Source: Hyphomicrobiales bacterium (GTDB lineage: Bacteria > Pseudomonadota > Alphaproteobacteria > Rhizobiales > Rhizobiaceae). From it: a DNA stretch of 64,000 nt. The position numbers and the translations under genes were made by a program. The number at the start of each line of letters is the position of its first letter. Position 1 is the first letter of the stretch. The notes under the pieces are model-generated. The model was given only the letters and a program-made list of their open reading frames with translations, ran no database searches and was not told the DNA's origin. The stretch spans positions 246,001 through 310,000 of the forward strand of contig UCIA01000003.1 of NCBI GenBank assembly GCA_900472295.1. Direction: 5' to 3'. Shown in pieces: positions 1-9,320 of the stretch.

Positions 1-35
1 CTTCACATACTGCCTTACTGCCCTACTGCCCTAAA

Positions 36-623
36 TCAAATTCCTTCGCCGGTAAGCTCTTCCGACAAAGTCGCGACCTGGTTCTGGGCGCTGCGCATCA
101 TCGGATAGATGGCAAGCACCTTCTGCCAGGCTTCAAGCGCCGATTGCTTGTGGCCGGTGGCGGTCATGATCTGCGCCAGGCCGGAAAGCGCGCCGAAATG
201 GCGTGGTTCCAGCTGCAGCGTCTTGTCGATGTCGGACATCGATTTCCCGAAATTCTTCATCATGTAGTGCACGGTGGCGCGCCGGTTCCAGCCTTCGGCA
301 TAGGTCGGCTGCAAGATGACGACCTGATCGAGGAAGTCGAGAGCGACGTCGAACTTCTGGTCGTCCATGGCCTTTTGCGACCATTGCATCATCAGGTCGA
401 CCGAGGCGCTGCCGGACTGGAACCATTCGCTCCAGATACGCCCGGCATTGCGCTCAGCCGCCTTTTCGTTGCGCTCGCGCTTCAGATCGGCAAACAGCTG
501 GTCGAGCCGGGCTTCCCTGGTCAAGGCAACCGGCGGCGTCGTGGCGGCAGGCGGGTCCTCTGCCCGCGCCGCTACGGCGCTGAACAGGAAAAGGGCGGTG
601 AAAAATGCAAAAAGAATCCGCAT
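36..623 (-). CDS. Secreted tetratricopeptide-repeat protein
   Basis: A 195-residue protein. An N-terminal signal peptide (about residues 1-21, hydrophobic core followed by AARA-ED) predicts export to the periplasm. Residues ~80-180 contain TPR-like helices, with the typical A-x-G-W-N-R-R and L-x-P-R-x-F-G-A-L patterns, so it probably binds another protein. No catalytic motif is visible. Similar short periplasmic TPR proteins are common in Rhizobiales, but their partner is not known to me. It reads toward the left edge of the window, with rpmJ 113 bp upstream on the same strand. Confidence 0.8.
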   Translation of the reverse strand: MRILFAFFTALFLFSAVAARAEDPPAATTPPVALTREARLDQLFADLKRERNEKAAERNAGRIWSEWFQSGSASVDLMMQWSQKAMDDQKFDVALDFLDQVVILQPTYAEGWNRRATVHYMMKNFGKSMSDIDKTLQLEPRHFGALSGLAQIMTATGHKQSALEAWQKVLAIYPMMRSAQNQVATLSEELTGEGI

Positions 624-735
624 CGTCCGAATCTAACCCCGGACGGCGGATCGTCAAACTGAAATTAGCGTGAAAGTGCCGGATACCCGGCAATTAACAT
701 CAAATGGCGGAGGCAAGGAGCCTCCGGCCGAAAGC

Positions 736-861
736 TCAGCCCTGGCGCGCCTTGTAGCGCGGAGCGGCCTTGTTAATGATGTAAACGCGGCCCTTGCGGC
801 GAACCAGCTGGTTGTCGCGGTGACGCGCCTTCAGCGCCTTGAGCGAATTCTTGATCTTCAT
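736..861 (-). CDS. rpmJ: 50S ribosomal protein L36, cysteine-free type
   Basis: A 41-codon gene starting [14 protein letters not shown] and ending APRYKARQG. This matches the longer L36 form that lacks the zinc-binding cysteines of the 37-residue C+ form. L36 is a small basic protein of the large ribosomal subunit. No cysteine is present, so it should not depend on zinc. A strong hairpin lies 43 bp upstream, in what would be its leader. Confidence 0.93.
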   Translation of the reverse strand: MKIKNSLKALKARHRDNQLVRRKGRVYIINKAAPRYKARQG

Positions 862-903
862 GGTCTTGCCCGTGGTCTGGGCCCGGTTCGGGCCGAATTA
901 TTT

Positions 904-928
904 AAGGCGCGCCTGAAAAGCGCGCCTT
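904..928. promoter_or_regulatory. GC-rich hairpin upstream of rpmJ
   Basis: A perfect 9-bp inverted repeat (AAGGCGCGC / GCGCGCCTT) with a 7-nt loop, located between the divergent rpmJ and LprI-like genes. On the minus strand it would fall in the rpmJ leader. It lacks a clear T-tract, so a simple terminator is less likely than a leader structure or a repeat element. Confidence 0.4.
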
Positions 929-1103
929 GAACTTGCGGTGGCTCATAAACGAGGAGCCTTGCCCGTGTCAACCGCAAGCGTGCCGTATAGAGGTTGAGAA
1001 CGGCTTAGGTCATCAAATATCCGCCATCTCCGCTCCGCGCCATTGCGCCGCCGAAACAGCGCTGGAATGGTGCGGTTGCCTGCAAGCTGATTTGGAGACG
1101 TCC

Positions 1104-1529
1104 GTGCGCCTGTTGTTTTTGTCTTTCTGCCTTGCCGTTCTGACAACTGCTTCCGTAGCGCAGGCGCAGGAGTGCGACCGAAACGACGACAGCCAGCAGA
1201 TGATGACCATCTGCGCCGGCGAAGACTATCAGGCAGCGGATGCGAAGCTGAACCAGACCTACAAGGATCTGGTCGGCCGCAACGACGACAAGGCCAACAA
1301 GCTGCTGCAGACCGCCCAGCGCGCCTGGATCGCCTTTCGCGACGCCGAATGTGCCTATACGGCCGCCGAGAGTGAAGGCGGCTCCATCCATCCGATGGAG
1401 GTTTCGCAATGTCTGACCGAGTTGACCAATGACCGCATCACTCAACTCACCACCTCAAATTGCGAGAGCGACGACGCCAGCTGCGCCATCCCCGACGACG
1501 GCGAGGGTTCAAGCGACGAGGTGCAATAA
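1104..1529 (+). CDS. LprI-family (DUF1311) secreted protein
   Basis: A 141-residue protein if read from the GTG at 1104, which has a GGAGA ribosome site five bases upstream. A hydrophobic signal peptide (VRLLFLSFCLAVLTTASVAQAQ) follows immediately. The mature part has the cysteine-rich LprI/DUF1311 pattern: C near QMMTICA, then LNQTYKDL, then AQRAWIAFRDAEC, then QCLTELTNDR. LprI of Mycobacterium is a lysozyme inhibitor and many family members are periplasmic, so a role in envelope protection is inferred. The tail is acidic. The upstream reading frame stays open to 927 but has no signal-like start there. Confidence 0.75.
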   Translation: MRLLFLSFCLAVLTTASVAQAQECDRNDDSQQMMTICAGEDYQAADAKLNQTYKDLVGRNDDKANKLLQTAQRAWIAFRDAECAYTAAESEGGSIHPMEVSQCLTELTNDRITQLTTSNCESDDASCAIPDDGEGSSDEVQ

Positions 1530-1532
1530 AGG

Positions 1533-2609
1533 TTAGCTGCGACGGCTGATCCGGGTGAAATGGCCCATCTTGCGGCCGGGGCGGGCCTCCGCCTTGCCAT
1601 AGAGATGCAGCATCAGCTCGGCCTCGGCGAGCAGAGCCGGCACCCGCAGGACATCGTCGCCGATCAGATTTTCCATGACACAGTTGGAGTGCCGGCCGGG
1701 GTTGCCGAGGGGCAGACCGGCAATGGCGCGAATGTGCTGCTCGAACTGTGAGACGATGCAGGCAGCTTCCGTCCAGTGGCCGGAATTGTGCACGCGCGGC
1801 GCGATTTCGTTGGCCAGCAGCGTGCCGTCGGCAAGGGCGAAGAACTCGACGCCGATGACGCCGACATAGTCGAGGGCCGACAGGATCTTTGCCGCCGCCG
1901 CTTGCGCCGCCGCCGCCGTTTCGAGCTTGATTGCAGCAGGCAGGGTCGAGGTGTGCAGGATGCCATCGCGGTGGACGTTCTCGGCCGGATCGTAGGCGGC
2001 GACTGCGCCGTCCAGCCCACGCGCGGCGATCACCGAGATTTCGCGCTCGAAAGCGACGAAGGATTCCAGGATCAGCGGCACGTTGCCCATGGCCTCGCAG
2101 GTGCCGGCAAAGCCCCCCGTCTCCATGTTGCGGAAAACGCGCTGGCCCTTGCCGTCATAGCCCATGCGGCGCGTCTTCAGGATGCCGCTGCCGCTGAAGT
2201 CCCGCAGCGCCGCCGTCAGTTCGTCGTCATTGTCGACCGTGCGGAAATCGGCGGTCTGGATGCCGATGCCGTTGAGAAATTGCTTTTCCGCCACCCGGTC
2301 CTGCGCCACTTCCAGCGCGCGCGGCGGCGGATAGACCGGGACCCTGGCGGCGAGCGCGCTGGCGGCAGCCACCGGCACATTCTCGAATTCGTAGGTGACG
2401 ACGGCGCTGACGGCCGCCAGTTCGGCGAGAGCCGCGGCATCGTCATAGGCGGCCGTGATCTGGCGGTTGGCGACCTGTGCCGCCGGGCAACCGGCCTGCG
2501 GCTCGAGGATCACGGTGCGGTAGCCGAGGCGGGCTGCGGCCATCGCCAGCATGCGGCCGAGCTGACCGCCGCCGATGATGCCGATGGTCGATCCCGCGGG
2601 CAGGCTCAC
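1533..2609 (-). CDS. purK: N5-carboxyaminoimidazole ribonucleotide synthase
   Basis: A 358-residue ATP-grasp enzyme that carboxylates AIR with ATP and bicarbonate to N5-CAIR in de novo purine synthesis. The N-terminal [11 protein letters not shown] motif (residues ~10-20), the ATP-grasp glycine loop RMGYDGKGQ and the late [14 protein letters not shown] segment are all characteristic of PurK. Its ATG overlaps the purE stop by four bases (ATGA), so the two are translationally coupled and PurE supplies the next step. Length is normal for the family. Confidence 0.96.
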   Translation of the reverse strand: MSLPAGSTIGIIGGGQLGRMLAMAAARLGYRTVILEPQAGCPAAQVANRQITAAYDDAAALAELAAVSAVVTYEFENVPVAAASALAARVPVYPPPRALEVAQDRVAEKQFLNGIGIQTADFRTVDNDDELTAALRDFSGSGILKTRRMGYDGKGQRVFRNMETGGFAGTCEAMGNVPLILESFVAFEREISVIAARGLDGAVAAYDPAENVHRDGILHTSTLPAAIKLETAAAAQAAAAKILSALDYVGVIGVEFFALADGTLLANEIAPRVHNSGHWTEAACIVSQFEQHIRAIAGLPLGNPGRHSNCVMENLIGDDVLRVPALLAEAELMLHLYGKAEARPGRKMGHFTRISRRS

Positions 2610-3109
2610 GGCGCGTCCGTCGGCTCGGTGGCAACCTTGGCGGTCTGGGCGGCGCGCCAGGCGTCGAGCCGGGCGGCGAGCTTGTCGTCGTTGAGCGCCA
2701 GCACAGCGGCGGCCAGAAGGGCGGCATTGGCGGCACCGGCCTTGCCGATGGCCAGCGTGCCGACCGGAATGCCGGCCGGCATCTGGACGATGGAGAGCAG
2801 CGAGTCCTGGCCGGACAGCGCCTTGGACTCGACCGGCACGCCAAACACCGGCAGCGGCGTCATCGCCGCGGTCATGCCGGGCAAGTGGGCGGCACCGCCG
2901 GCGCCGGCGATGATCACCTTGTAGCCGGCCGCCTTGGCGCTTTTGGCGAAGTCATATAGCCGGTCGGGGGTGCGGTGGGCCGAGACGATCAGCCGGCTGT
3001 GCGGGATGCCAAGCGCCTCCAGCGTTTCGGCGGCGTGGCGCATCGTCGCCCAGTCGGACTGGCTGCCCATGATGATGGCGACGTCGGCGCGGTGGTCGGT
3101 CAAGCGCAT
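2606..3109 (-). CDS. purE: N5-CAIR mutase
   Basis: A 167-residue class I PurE that converts N5-CAIR to CAIR in purine biosynthesis. Motifs seen are [21 protein letters not shown] and [11 protein letters not shown], which form the substrate pocket including the conserved His of SAHR. It is the first gene of the purE-purK pair and overlaps purK by four bases. The ~95 bp upstream, to the end of the PfkB kinase gene, should contain the promoter. Confidence 0.96.
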   Translation of the reverse strand: MRLTDHRADVAIIMGSQSDWATMRHAAETLEALGIPHSRLIVSAHRTPDRLYDFAKSAKAAGYKVIIAGAGGAAHLPGMTAAMTPLPVFGVPVESKALSGQDSLLSIVQMPAGIPVGTLAIGKAGAANAALLAAAVLALNDDKLAARLDAWRAAQTAKVATEPTDAP

Positions 3110-3204
3110 GCTCCCGGCGGCAAAGGCGCGCCTTAGCGGAATTCGGCATCGACGGCAAGGATGCGCGGCGCTTGCTGTCTTTTTGGTGGTATCAAAACCA
3201 GCCG

Positions 3205-4098
3205 TTAGATACCGGAACGATCGGCCTCCGGCGTCGAGACCAGCAATGCCGAAGCGGCGTTGGCGGCGGCAATGGCCGCTCGCATGACCTCCCCCCTGGC
3301 GAGGGCTGCGGCCAGCGCGCCGACGAATTCGTCGCCCGCGCCATGCGTGCTGACAACGTTGACCGCGATGGCAGGCAGCGCGAAGGCCTCGCCGCTTCGG
3401 TCACGATAGGCGACACCTTCGCCGCCCACCGTGACGATTGCCGTAGGGCAGAGATCGACGAGGCGTCGCGCGGCTTCAGCCGCACCTGTGCGCGTTTCGA
3501 CCACAGCCAGACCGGCCAGGAATTCGGCCTCGATGACATTGACGACGAGAATGTCCACCAGCGAAATCAACTCGGCGGAGAGTTTGCGGGCCGGGGCCGC
3601 GTTGAGCACGACCTGGCCGCCCCCCGCCTTCACCGCGCGAGCGGCGGCGATGTTGGCGGCCTCAGGCACTTCGTTCTGCAGCAGCAGAACCGCCGTTTGG
3701 GTCACCACTTCGGCAGCCGAGGCAATGTCAGCCTCACCCAGAGTGAGGTTGCTGCCTGAGACGATCACCGCGCCGTAGTCGCCTTCTGCGTCGAAGATCG
3801 CGACGCTCATTCCGGAGCCTGTATTTCGCGCCACCCGCACACAGCTGTGGTCGACGCCGGCGCGCATGAGATTTGCCAGCAGAGCCGTGCCGAAATCATC
3901 GTCGCCGACCGCTCCGATCATCGCCGAACGCACGCCGGCGCGGGCTGCCGAAATCGCCTGGTTGCCGCCCTTGCCGCCACATTTCGGATGCCAGGCGTGG
4001 CCGGTTACCGTCTCGCCCTTGCGTGGCCGGTCAGGAGCATCGACCATAATGTCGTAGTGCAGGCTGCCAAATACGGTGACCAGTGGCGGATTGCTCAT
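3205..4098 (-). CDS. PfkB/ribokinase-family sugar kinase
   Basis: A 297-residue kinase read from the ATG at 4098 ([12 protein letters not shown]). It shows both PfkB signatures: GGKGGNQA (residues 41-48) for sugar binding and THGAGDEF (251-258), whose Asp256 is the expected catalytic base. It probably phosphorylates a monosaccharide. Its ATG overlaps the stop of the RpiR-type regulator by four bases, and that gene overlaps the isomerase in the same way, so kinase, regulator and isomerase form one tight operon. The sugar cannot be read from sequence; ribokinase-like is the best family label. Confidence 0.88.
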   Translation of the reverse strand: MSNPPLVTVFGSLHYDIMVDAPDRPRKGETVTGHAWHPKCGGKGGNQAISAARAGVRSAMIGAVGDDDFGTALLANLMRAGVDHSCVRVARNTGSGMSVAIFDAEGDYGAVIVSGSNLTLGEADIASAAEVVTQTAVLLLQNEVPEAANIAAARAVKAGGGQVVLNAAPARKLSAELISLVDILVVNVIEAEFLAGLAVVETRTGAAEAARRLVDLCPTAIVTVGGEGVAYRDRSGEAFALPAIAVNVVSTHGAGDEFVGALAAALARGEVMRAAIAAANAASALLVSTPEADRSGI

Positions 4099-4970
4099 GC
4101 GCCGCGGTCCCTTCGCCTGGACTTTACTGCCGACATGGTGCGGTCGAGATTGCGCTCTGCCGCCTGGTAATCGCGCTGCGCCACCGCCACGAACAGCGCG
4201 TCGAGAATATTGAGCTGAGCAATGCGTGCCGCCGCATTCTCTCCCATCAATGGCGAGCCCTGCGCAGTCGAACACAGCACGATGTCGGCCAGCCCAGCGA
4301 GCGGCGAACTATCGTAGTTGGTGATGACCAGCGTGCGTGCGCCGTTGCCGCGGGCCAGCTGGATGGCGTCGATCACAGCTGACGTGTTGCCCGAATGCGA
4401 GAATCCGACCGCTATGTCATCGGCGCCGAGCAGCGAAGCCGACATCAGCATCATGTGCGAATCGTCGTAGACAGACGCGCGGATGCCGATGCGCAGGAAT
4501 TTGTGCGAGACGTCGCGCGCGATCTGCGCCGAACCGCCGACCCCATAGAAGTCACGATTCCTTGCCCGGTAAAGCAAATCAGCGGCACGGCCGAACTCTT
4601 CGATATCAAGGATCGCCAGCGTCTCTTCCAGAGCCTGGATCGAGGTACGGAACACTTTTTGCACGATTTCTGCAGGGCCGTCGTCGGACGACAACTCCTG
4701 GTGCATATCCGCCGTCGGCAGACGGCTGTACTCATAAACGGCGGTTCGGAACTCGCGATAACCCGAGAAGCTCAGCTTTTTGGCGATCTTGACCACCATC
4801 GCCTCGGATACGCCGGACGCCCCGGCGATCTCCTTCAGCGGAACGCTCTCGTCGAAACGGCACCTGCCGAAGACGGTCTCCACCACCTTTGCTTCAAGCG
4901 GGGTGAGGTGTGGCATCATCATGCGGATGCGCGGACCTACCGCTTTCAGGTCCAGCCCGCTCGGGGTCAT
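4095..4970 (-). CDS. RpiR/MurR-family transcriptional regulator
   Basis: A 291-residue regulator read from the ATG at 4970. The N-terminal helix-turn-helix region (~15-90, including VPLKEIAGASGVSEAMVVKIAKKL) is followed by a SIS sugar-phosphate-binding domain (~125-260, including YGVGGSAQIARD and FSHSGNTSAVIDA). RpiR proteins typically sense a phosphosugar made by the operon they control. Here that ligand would come from the adjoining kinase or isomerase. Four-base ATGA overlaps with both neighbours show co-translation, so the regulator controls its own expression if it acts on this operon. Confidence 0.9.
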   Translation of the reverse strand: MTPSGLDLKAVGPRIRMMMPHLTPLEAKVVETVFGRCRFDESVPLKEIAGASGVSEAMVVKIAKKLSFSGYREFRTAVYEYSRLPTADMHQELSSDDGPAEIVQKVFRTSIQALEETLAILDIEEFGRAADLLYRARNRDFYGVGGSAQIARDVSHKFLRIGIRASVYDDSHMMLMSASLLGADDIAVGFSHSGNTSAVIDAIQLARGNGARTLVITNYDSSPLAGLADIVLCSTAQGSPLMGENAAARIAQLNILDALFVAVAQRDYQAAERNLDRTMSAVKSRRRDRGA

Positions 4971-5956
4971 GTATCGGGTCCGAGCATGATTTCCTGGATG
5001 ATGGCCTGCGATGTCACCGCGTCCTGACTGCCTATCGCGGCGGACAGGCGGTTGTCGCGGTCGATCCGGTCGACGATGCGCAGCATGCGTTTGACGGTGG
5101 CGATGTTGACTTCGCATTCGCGCACCGGATCGAGCCCCGTCATGTCCGGGAATGTGTCGAAATAGATTGCGCCGACGTAGCCGTCACGGCGGATCTGCCT
5201 CAGCAGTTCGATGGTCTGCAGCGTATGCACGGCGCCAACCATAAGGCCGTCGTCGCGCTTGGCGTAACCGTCGTTGAGGTGCACGCCGAGAAGCTTGCTG
5301 TGGCGCGCCACCAAGGCCGCCGCGAAGGCCGGTTGTTCGTCGGCATAAAGCACATGGGCGAAGTCGAGCGTAACGCCGAGATTGGGAAGGCCGACATCGC
5401 GAATCGCCAGCAGCGTCGTCGCCGCATCCGGCATCAGGCTATAGGAGCGCGGCTCATTGGGCTTGTACTCCAAGCTGATCTGACAATCCGGATCATGTGC
5501 CGCGACTTCACGGATTCCTTCGATTTCGTGTTCCCACATCGCCGCATAATCGGCTTGGAAGGCGTAGTCGAAGCCATCCTGACCGAGCCAGAGCGTCATC
5601 AGGCTGGCGCTAGCCTCACGAGCGGCATCGATGCCGGCCTTAGTCATGTCGATGGCTTCACGGCGCACCGCCGGATCAGGATTGGTGAAGGCGCCGAGCT
5701 TGAAAGCCGGATTGGAATAGTAGCGCATGGCAAAGCCATTGATGCCCAAGCCCAGATCGCCGAGCTTTCGGGCAATTTCAGCAGGCTTTTCGCCGACATG
5801 ATCGGGAAAATTCAAGTCGACATCGGTCAACCCTGCAACCTTGGCGGCGCGCGCAGCCATCTGCATCAAAGACGGCTTTCCGATGAGGTCAGGCCACTCC
5901 GCCTGTGGGCGCGAGGCGAACGAATTCAGACGCGTGGCGAAACGATTGGCTGTCAT
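4967..5956 (-). CDS. Xylose-isomerase-like TIM-barrel sugar (phosphate) isomerase/epimerase
   Basis: A 329-residue protein read from the ATG at 5956, which has a GAAGGG ribosome site. It has the AP-endonuclease-2/xylose-isomerase-like barrel pattern: ISLEYKPNEPR (metal-ligand Glu), VTLDFAHVLYA (Asp/His), GVHLNDGY and IYFDTFPDM. Members isomerise or epimerise sugars using a divalent metal. It leads the operon with the RpiR regulator and PfkB kinase, so it likely acts on the same sugar. Substrate is unknown; rhamnose or erythrulose-like substrates are possible but not shown. Confidence 0.82.
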   Translation of the reverse strand: MTANRFATRLNSFASRPQAEWPDLIGKPSLMQMAARAAKVAGLTDVDLNFPDHVGEKPAEIARKLGDLGLGINGFAMRYYSNPAFKLGAFTNPDPAVRREAIDMTKAGIDAAREASASLMTLWLGQDGFDYAFQADYAAMWEHEIEGIREVAAHDPDCQISLEYKPNEPRSYSLMPDAATTLLAIRDVGLPNLGVTLDFAHVLYADEQPAFAAALVARHSKLLGVHLNDGYAKRDDGLMVGAVHTLQTIELLRQIRRDGYVGAIYFDTFPDMTGLDPVRECEVNIATVKRMLRIVDRIDRDNRLSAAIGSQDAVTSQAIIQEIMLGPDT

Positions 5957-6150
5957 GAGCGACCCTTCAATAGGCCTTACTTCACACAAACCTAAAAACT
6001 TGTAAAGTTTCCATGAGCGTCACGCATTGCGTGGCGCCACTGGCCAGCGCCACGGCCATGACGATCGACGCCATCGCGCGCCAATCAAACGAGCTTTCCC
6101 AAGCGCGGCCATCGCCAAGCCGCTTCGGGTATCGGTGACCGGTTTGGCGC

Positions 6151-7356
6151 TCAATCGGGCCAGCGTAGGGCGCCGGACGAATCCTTTCGCGGCTGCTTCA
6201 TCGCATCCGCGGGACGGTCGGCGGCGCTGAGCAAAGCGCGCAGGCGCTCGGCGACGATCTCGGCCTCGCCGGGGTGCAGATTGCACGGGTCGAGGAAGAA
6301 ATGGCCGCGCTCGATCTCGTGGTTGCGCACGATGATGGGTGTCGAGCCGGAGGCCAGTGCCGAGGTAAGGCCGGCGGCGGTGAAACGGCTTTCCGGCAGG
6401 ACAAAGACCTGCAGCCGGTCTAGCGGGTTGGCGGTCGGATCGGGAATGATGTTTGCGACGATGCCGGGCAGGCCCTGCAGCGCATCCTTCCACAAATGGA
6501 GCGCTGCGTCTTCGCGCTGCCGAATACCGGCATGGTCGCGCTTTTCCCAGGCTTCGAGTGCCGCCATGGTGCCGGCGATGCTTTCCTTGCCGACCTTCAT
6601 GGCGCGGGCGACGCCACGGTTCTGCAGATAGGCGGCACGAACAAGATCCTTTCGGCCGGTGACGATGCCGCTGGTCGGTCCGCTCAGGAACTTGTGGCCG
6701 CTATAGATGACGACATCGGCGCCGCGCGCGAGGAACCCGCGCAGATCGTATTCGGAAGCGGCATCGACGATCACCGGCACGCCCCTGGCGTGGCAGATCT
6801 CGCAGAACTCCTCCAGCGACAGCATGCCGTACTGCACGGTGTGGTGGGCAACGACATAGAGGCCGGCCGCCGTGCGCTCGTTGATGGCGTCGCGCACATG
6901 GTAATCCTGGGTGACGCTGACCGTGCCGGCCGGGATCACCTTGGCGCCGGCGACGCGGATCGACTGGTCGATCGGCGCACCATAGTTGACGATGTGGCCG
7001 AGCTGGATGACGACTTCGGACTTCAGGCCTTCCGTATTGTCGGGCAGGCGCTCGATCGCCAGCAGGTTGGTGCCGGTCATGGCGCCGGCAACCGCCATCG
7101 AGATGCCTGAGGCGCAGCAGGCGGTGATGAAGCCGGCCTCGCCGCCGGTCAAGCGCGCCACGACCGTGCTTGCGGCGCGCTGCAAATCGTCCATCTCCAC
7201 CCATTGCGAGGCGATCTCGGCCATGGCGCTGATCGCTTCAGGTACGATGATGGAGGCGCCGAGCGCCGTCATCGTGCCGGAGACGTTGATGATCGGGCGA
7301 AGCCCCAGGCGTTCGCGGATCGTGGTGTTGGAGCGGTCGGCGGAATAGGTGGCCAT
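6151..7356 (-). CDS. SelA-like PLP-dependent enzyme (possible amino-acid/amino-sugar ammonia-lyase)
   Basis: A 401-residue fold-type I PLP enzyme of the SelA/DgaE-like family. The PLP lysine is expected at Lys222 in SGHKFLSGP, with the cofactor Asp at 198 (VIVDAA). True bacterial SelA charges tRNA-Sec, but no selenocysteine genes are nearby and the gene ends an importer operon, so a catabolic role is more likely. Relatives include D-glucosaminate-6-phosphate ammonia-lyase. RidA directly upstream (26 bp) would remove the reactive enamine/imine such lyases release. Expected start ATGGCCACC at 7356. Confidence 0.8.
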   Translation of the reverse strand: MATYSADRSNTTIRERLGLRPIINVSGTMTALGASIIVPEAISAMAEIASQWVEMDDLQRAASTVVARLTGGEAGFITACCASGISMAVAGAMTGTNLLAIERLPDNTEGLKSEVVIQLGHIVNYGAPIDQSIRVAGAKVIPAGTVSVTQDYHVRDAINERTAAGLYVVAHHTVQYGMLSLEEFCEICHARGVPVIVDAASEYDLRGFLARGADVVIYSGHKFLSGPTSGIVTGRKDLVRAAYLQNRGVARAMKVGKESIAGTMAALEAWEKRDHAGIRQREDAALHLWKDALQGLPGIVANIIPDPTANPLDRLQVFVLPESRFTAAGLTSALASGSTPIIVRNHEIERGHFFLDPCNLHPGEAEIVAERLRALLSAADRPADAMKQPRKDSSGALRWPD

Positions 7357-7382
7357 CTCATATAATCCTGTGTTGAAAGAGG

Positions 7383-7847
7383 TCAGGCGGCGATTTCGAC
7401 GACCGCCTCGATTTCGACGGTGATGTTGCCCGGCAGCGAGCCGACGCCGATCGCCGAGCGGGCATGGCCGCCAATCCTGTCGAAGACATAAGCGAAGAGA
7501 TCGGAGCAGCCATTCACCACTTTGGGGTGGTCGCCGAAGGTCGGCGTGGCGTTGACGAAGCCGAGCAGTTTGACGACGCGCACGATGCGGCCGAGGTCGC
7601 CGGCGGCGGCATGCATGACGGCAAGCAGATTGAGGCCGGTCAGCCGCGCATGCTCATAGGCCTGCTCGACGGTGACGTCCTCGCCCACCTTGCCGGTGCA
7701 TAGCGTGCCATCGGCGCGCAGCGGGCCCTGGCCGGAGAGAAAGATCAGCCGGCCACTCTCGGCATGGGTGACGAAATTGGCGATCGGCGTCGGCGGTGCG
7801 GGCAGCGTCAGGCCAAGTTGGGCGAGCCTGGTATAAGGCGTCATCAA
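7383..7847 (-). CDS. RidA/YjgF-family enamine/imine deaminase
   Basis: A 154-residue member of the RidA family, which hydrolyses reactive 2-aminoacrylate-type intermediates released by PLP enzymes. Visible features are [12 protein letters not shown] near residue 40, the [22 protein letters not shown] core and the terminal [21 protein letters not shown], including the usual end. It is slightly long for the classic ~130-residue RidA and fits the longer subgroup. Position between the ATPase gene (31 bp upstream) and the SelA-like enzyme supports a joint catabolic function. Confidence 0.9.
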   Translation of the reverse strand: MMTPYTRLAQLGLTLPAPPTPIANFVTHAESGRLIFLSGQGPLRADGTLCTGKVGEDVTVEQAYEHARLTGLNLLAVMHAAAGDLGRIVRVVKLLGFVNATPTFGDHPKVVNGCSDLFAYVFDRIGGHARSAIGVGSLPGNITVEIEAVVEIAA

Positions 7848-7878
7848 TTACTCCTAAGGGCGGTTTAGCCGCCTGGTA

Positions 7879-8664
7879 TCAGAAATGCGAGGCGCGAAAG
7901 CGCGCCAGGAAGGAGCGCAGGCGCTCGTTGGAAGTCTCGGCCGCGAGGATTTCCTTCGGCGGGCCAACGGCGCTGACGCCGCCATCGGCCATGAAGACGA
8001 TGCGGCTGGAAGCGTCGCGGGCGAAAGCCATTTCGTGGGTGACCATCAGCATGGTCATGCCGTCTTCGGCGAGGCTGCGCACGACAGCCAGCACCTCGCC
8101 GACCAGTTCGGGGTCGAGTGCCGAGGTGATCTCGTCGAGCAGCAGGATTTTTGGTTCCATCGCCACCGCGCGGGCGATGCCGACGCGCTGCTGCTGGCCG
8201 CCGGAAAGTTCGGCCGGCAAGCTGTCGGCCTTGTGGGCGAGGCCGACGCGGCCTAGCCAATGTTCGGCGATCTGGCGTGCCTCGGCCTGGCTTTTGCCGC
8301 GCACCTTGGTCAGGCCGAGCATGATGTTGCCGGCGGCGGTCAGATGCGGAAACAGGTTGAAGCTCTGGAACACCATGCCGGTCTCGGCGCGCATGCCGGC
8401 AAGATCGCGCTCGCTGCGGCGCTGGCGCGTTCCCGGCTCGCGAAAACCGACCTCCTTGCCGTCGATGCGGATCGAGCCCGAATCATAGCTTTCGAGAAAG
8501 TTCACGCAGCGCAGCAGCGTGGTCTTGCCGCTGCCCGAAGGACCGATGACCGTCACCACCTCGCCGCGCTTGACCTCAAGGCTGACGTTGCGCAGCACCG
8601 CGACGCTGCCGAAGGCTTTGGAGACATCGCGCACATCGAGAAGCGCATTGGTATCTGCGGACAT
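7879..8664 (-). CDS. Amino-acid ABC transporter ATP-binding protein
   Basis: A 261-residue ATPase read from the ATG at 8664 (MSADTNALLDVRD). Walker A is GPSGSGKTT (41-49), the signature is LSGGQQQRV, Walker B is ILLLDEITSALDP and the switch His is in MVTHEM. It matches the polar amino-acid transporter (GlnQ/HisP) class. It energises uptake through the two membrane proteins encoded 4 bp upstream. All genes from the binding protein to the SelA-like enzyme run in one direction. Confidence 0.95.
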   Translation of the reverse strand: MSADTNALLDVRDVSKAFGSVAVLRNVSLEVKRGEVVTVIGPSGSGKTTLLRCVNFLESYDSGSIRIDGKEVGFREPGTRQRRSERDLAGMRAETGMVFQSFNLFPHLTAAGNIMLGLTKVRGKSQAEARQIAEHWLGRVGLAHKADSLPAELSGGQQQRVGIARAVAMEPKILLLDEITSALDPELVGEVLAVVRSLAEDGMTMLMVTHEMAFARDASSRIVFMADGGVSAVGPPKEILAAETSNERLRSFLARFRASHF

Positions 8665-8668
8665 GATT

Positions 8669-9319
8669 CTATTCCCGGATGAAGGCGAAGCGCCGTTCCA
8701 GCCGCCGGCTGGCGAGCGAGAGCGCATAGTTGACGGCGAAATAGATCAGAGCGCCGAGGATATAGAGCGGCATCGCCTCATAGGTGCGGCCGATGACCTG
8801 GTTGATGGCCTGCATCAGGTCGGTGATGCCGAGCAACGAGACCAGCGCGCTGCCCTTGACCGCGTCGGTGACGCCGTTGATCCAGGGCGGCAGGAAGCGC
8901 CTGAAAGCCTGCGGAAAGATGACGTAGGTCAGCCGCTGGCGGAAGGTCAGGCCGATTGCCATGGCCGCCTCGGATTGGCCCTTGGGAATGGAGCCGACGG
9001 CGCCGCGCAGATATTCGACGACCTGCGCCGTCTTGAACAAAGTGAGCGCCAGCACGGCCGCCGAGAAGGATTGCAGATGCAGGCCGATAGCCGGCAGGCC
9101 GTAATAGACGAAGAACATCAGCACCAGGATCGGGATGCCGCGGATGGTGTCGGAGAAGATACGCACCGCCCAGCGCAGCGGCGCCGGGCCGTAGACCAGG
9201 CCGACGCCGAGCGCGACGCCGGCGATCAGCGACAGCACCACCACCAGCAGCGACACCCACAAGGTGATGGCGAAGCCTTGGGCGAGGAACGGGATGGCGT
9301 AGAGGATCTGGCTCAGCAT
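8669..9319 (-). CDS. Amino-acid ABC transporter permease (second)
   Basis: A 216-residue inner-membrane protein with about five hydrophobic segments and the HisM/GlnP-type EAA loop (GQSEAAMAIGLTFRQRLTYVIFPQAFR) that contacts the ATPase. It also has the FSDTIRGIPILV motif of this permease class. One base separates it from the other permease gene and four bases from the ATPase gene. The pair should form a heterodimeric channel. Confidence 0.93.
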   Translation of the reverse strand: MLSQILYAIPFLAQGFAITLWVSLLVVVLSLIAGVALGVGLVYGPAPLRWAVRIFSDTIRGIPILVLMFFVYYGLPAIGLHLQSFSAAVLALTLFKTAQVVEYLRGAVGSIPKGQSEAAMAIGLTFRQRLTYVIFPQAFRRFLPPWINGVTDAVKGSALVSLLGITDLMQAINQVIGRTYEAMPLYILGALIYFAVNYALSLASRRLERRFAFIRE

Positions 9320-9320
9320 G

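Noticed and set aside
6000..6150. Possible small gene between the isomerase and SelA-like genes
   Set aside because: A plus-strand frame from 6014 gives about 40 codons, but no ribosome site or family resemblance is seen.
6151..7356. Selenocysteine synthase (SelA) with selenoprotein machinery
   Set aside because: No selB, selD or tRNA-Sec is seen nearby and the gene belongs to an importer/RidA operon; a catabolic PLP enzyme fits better.
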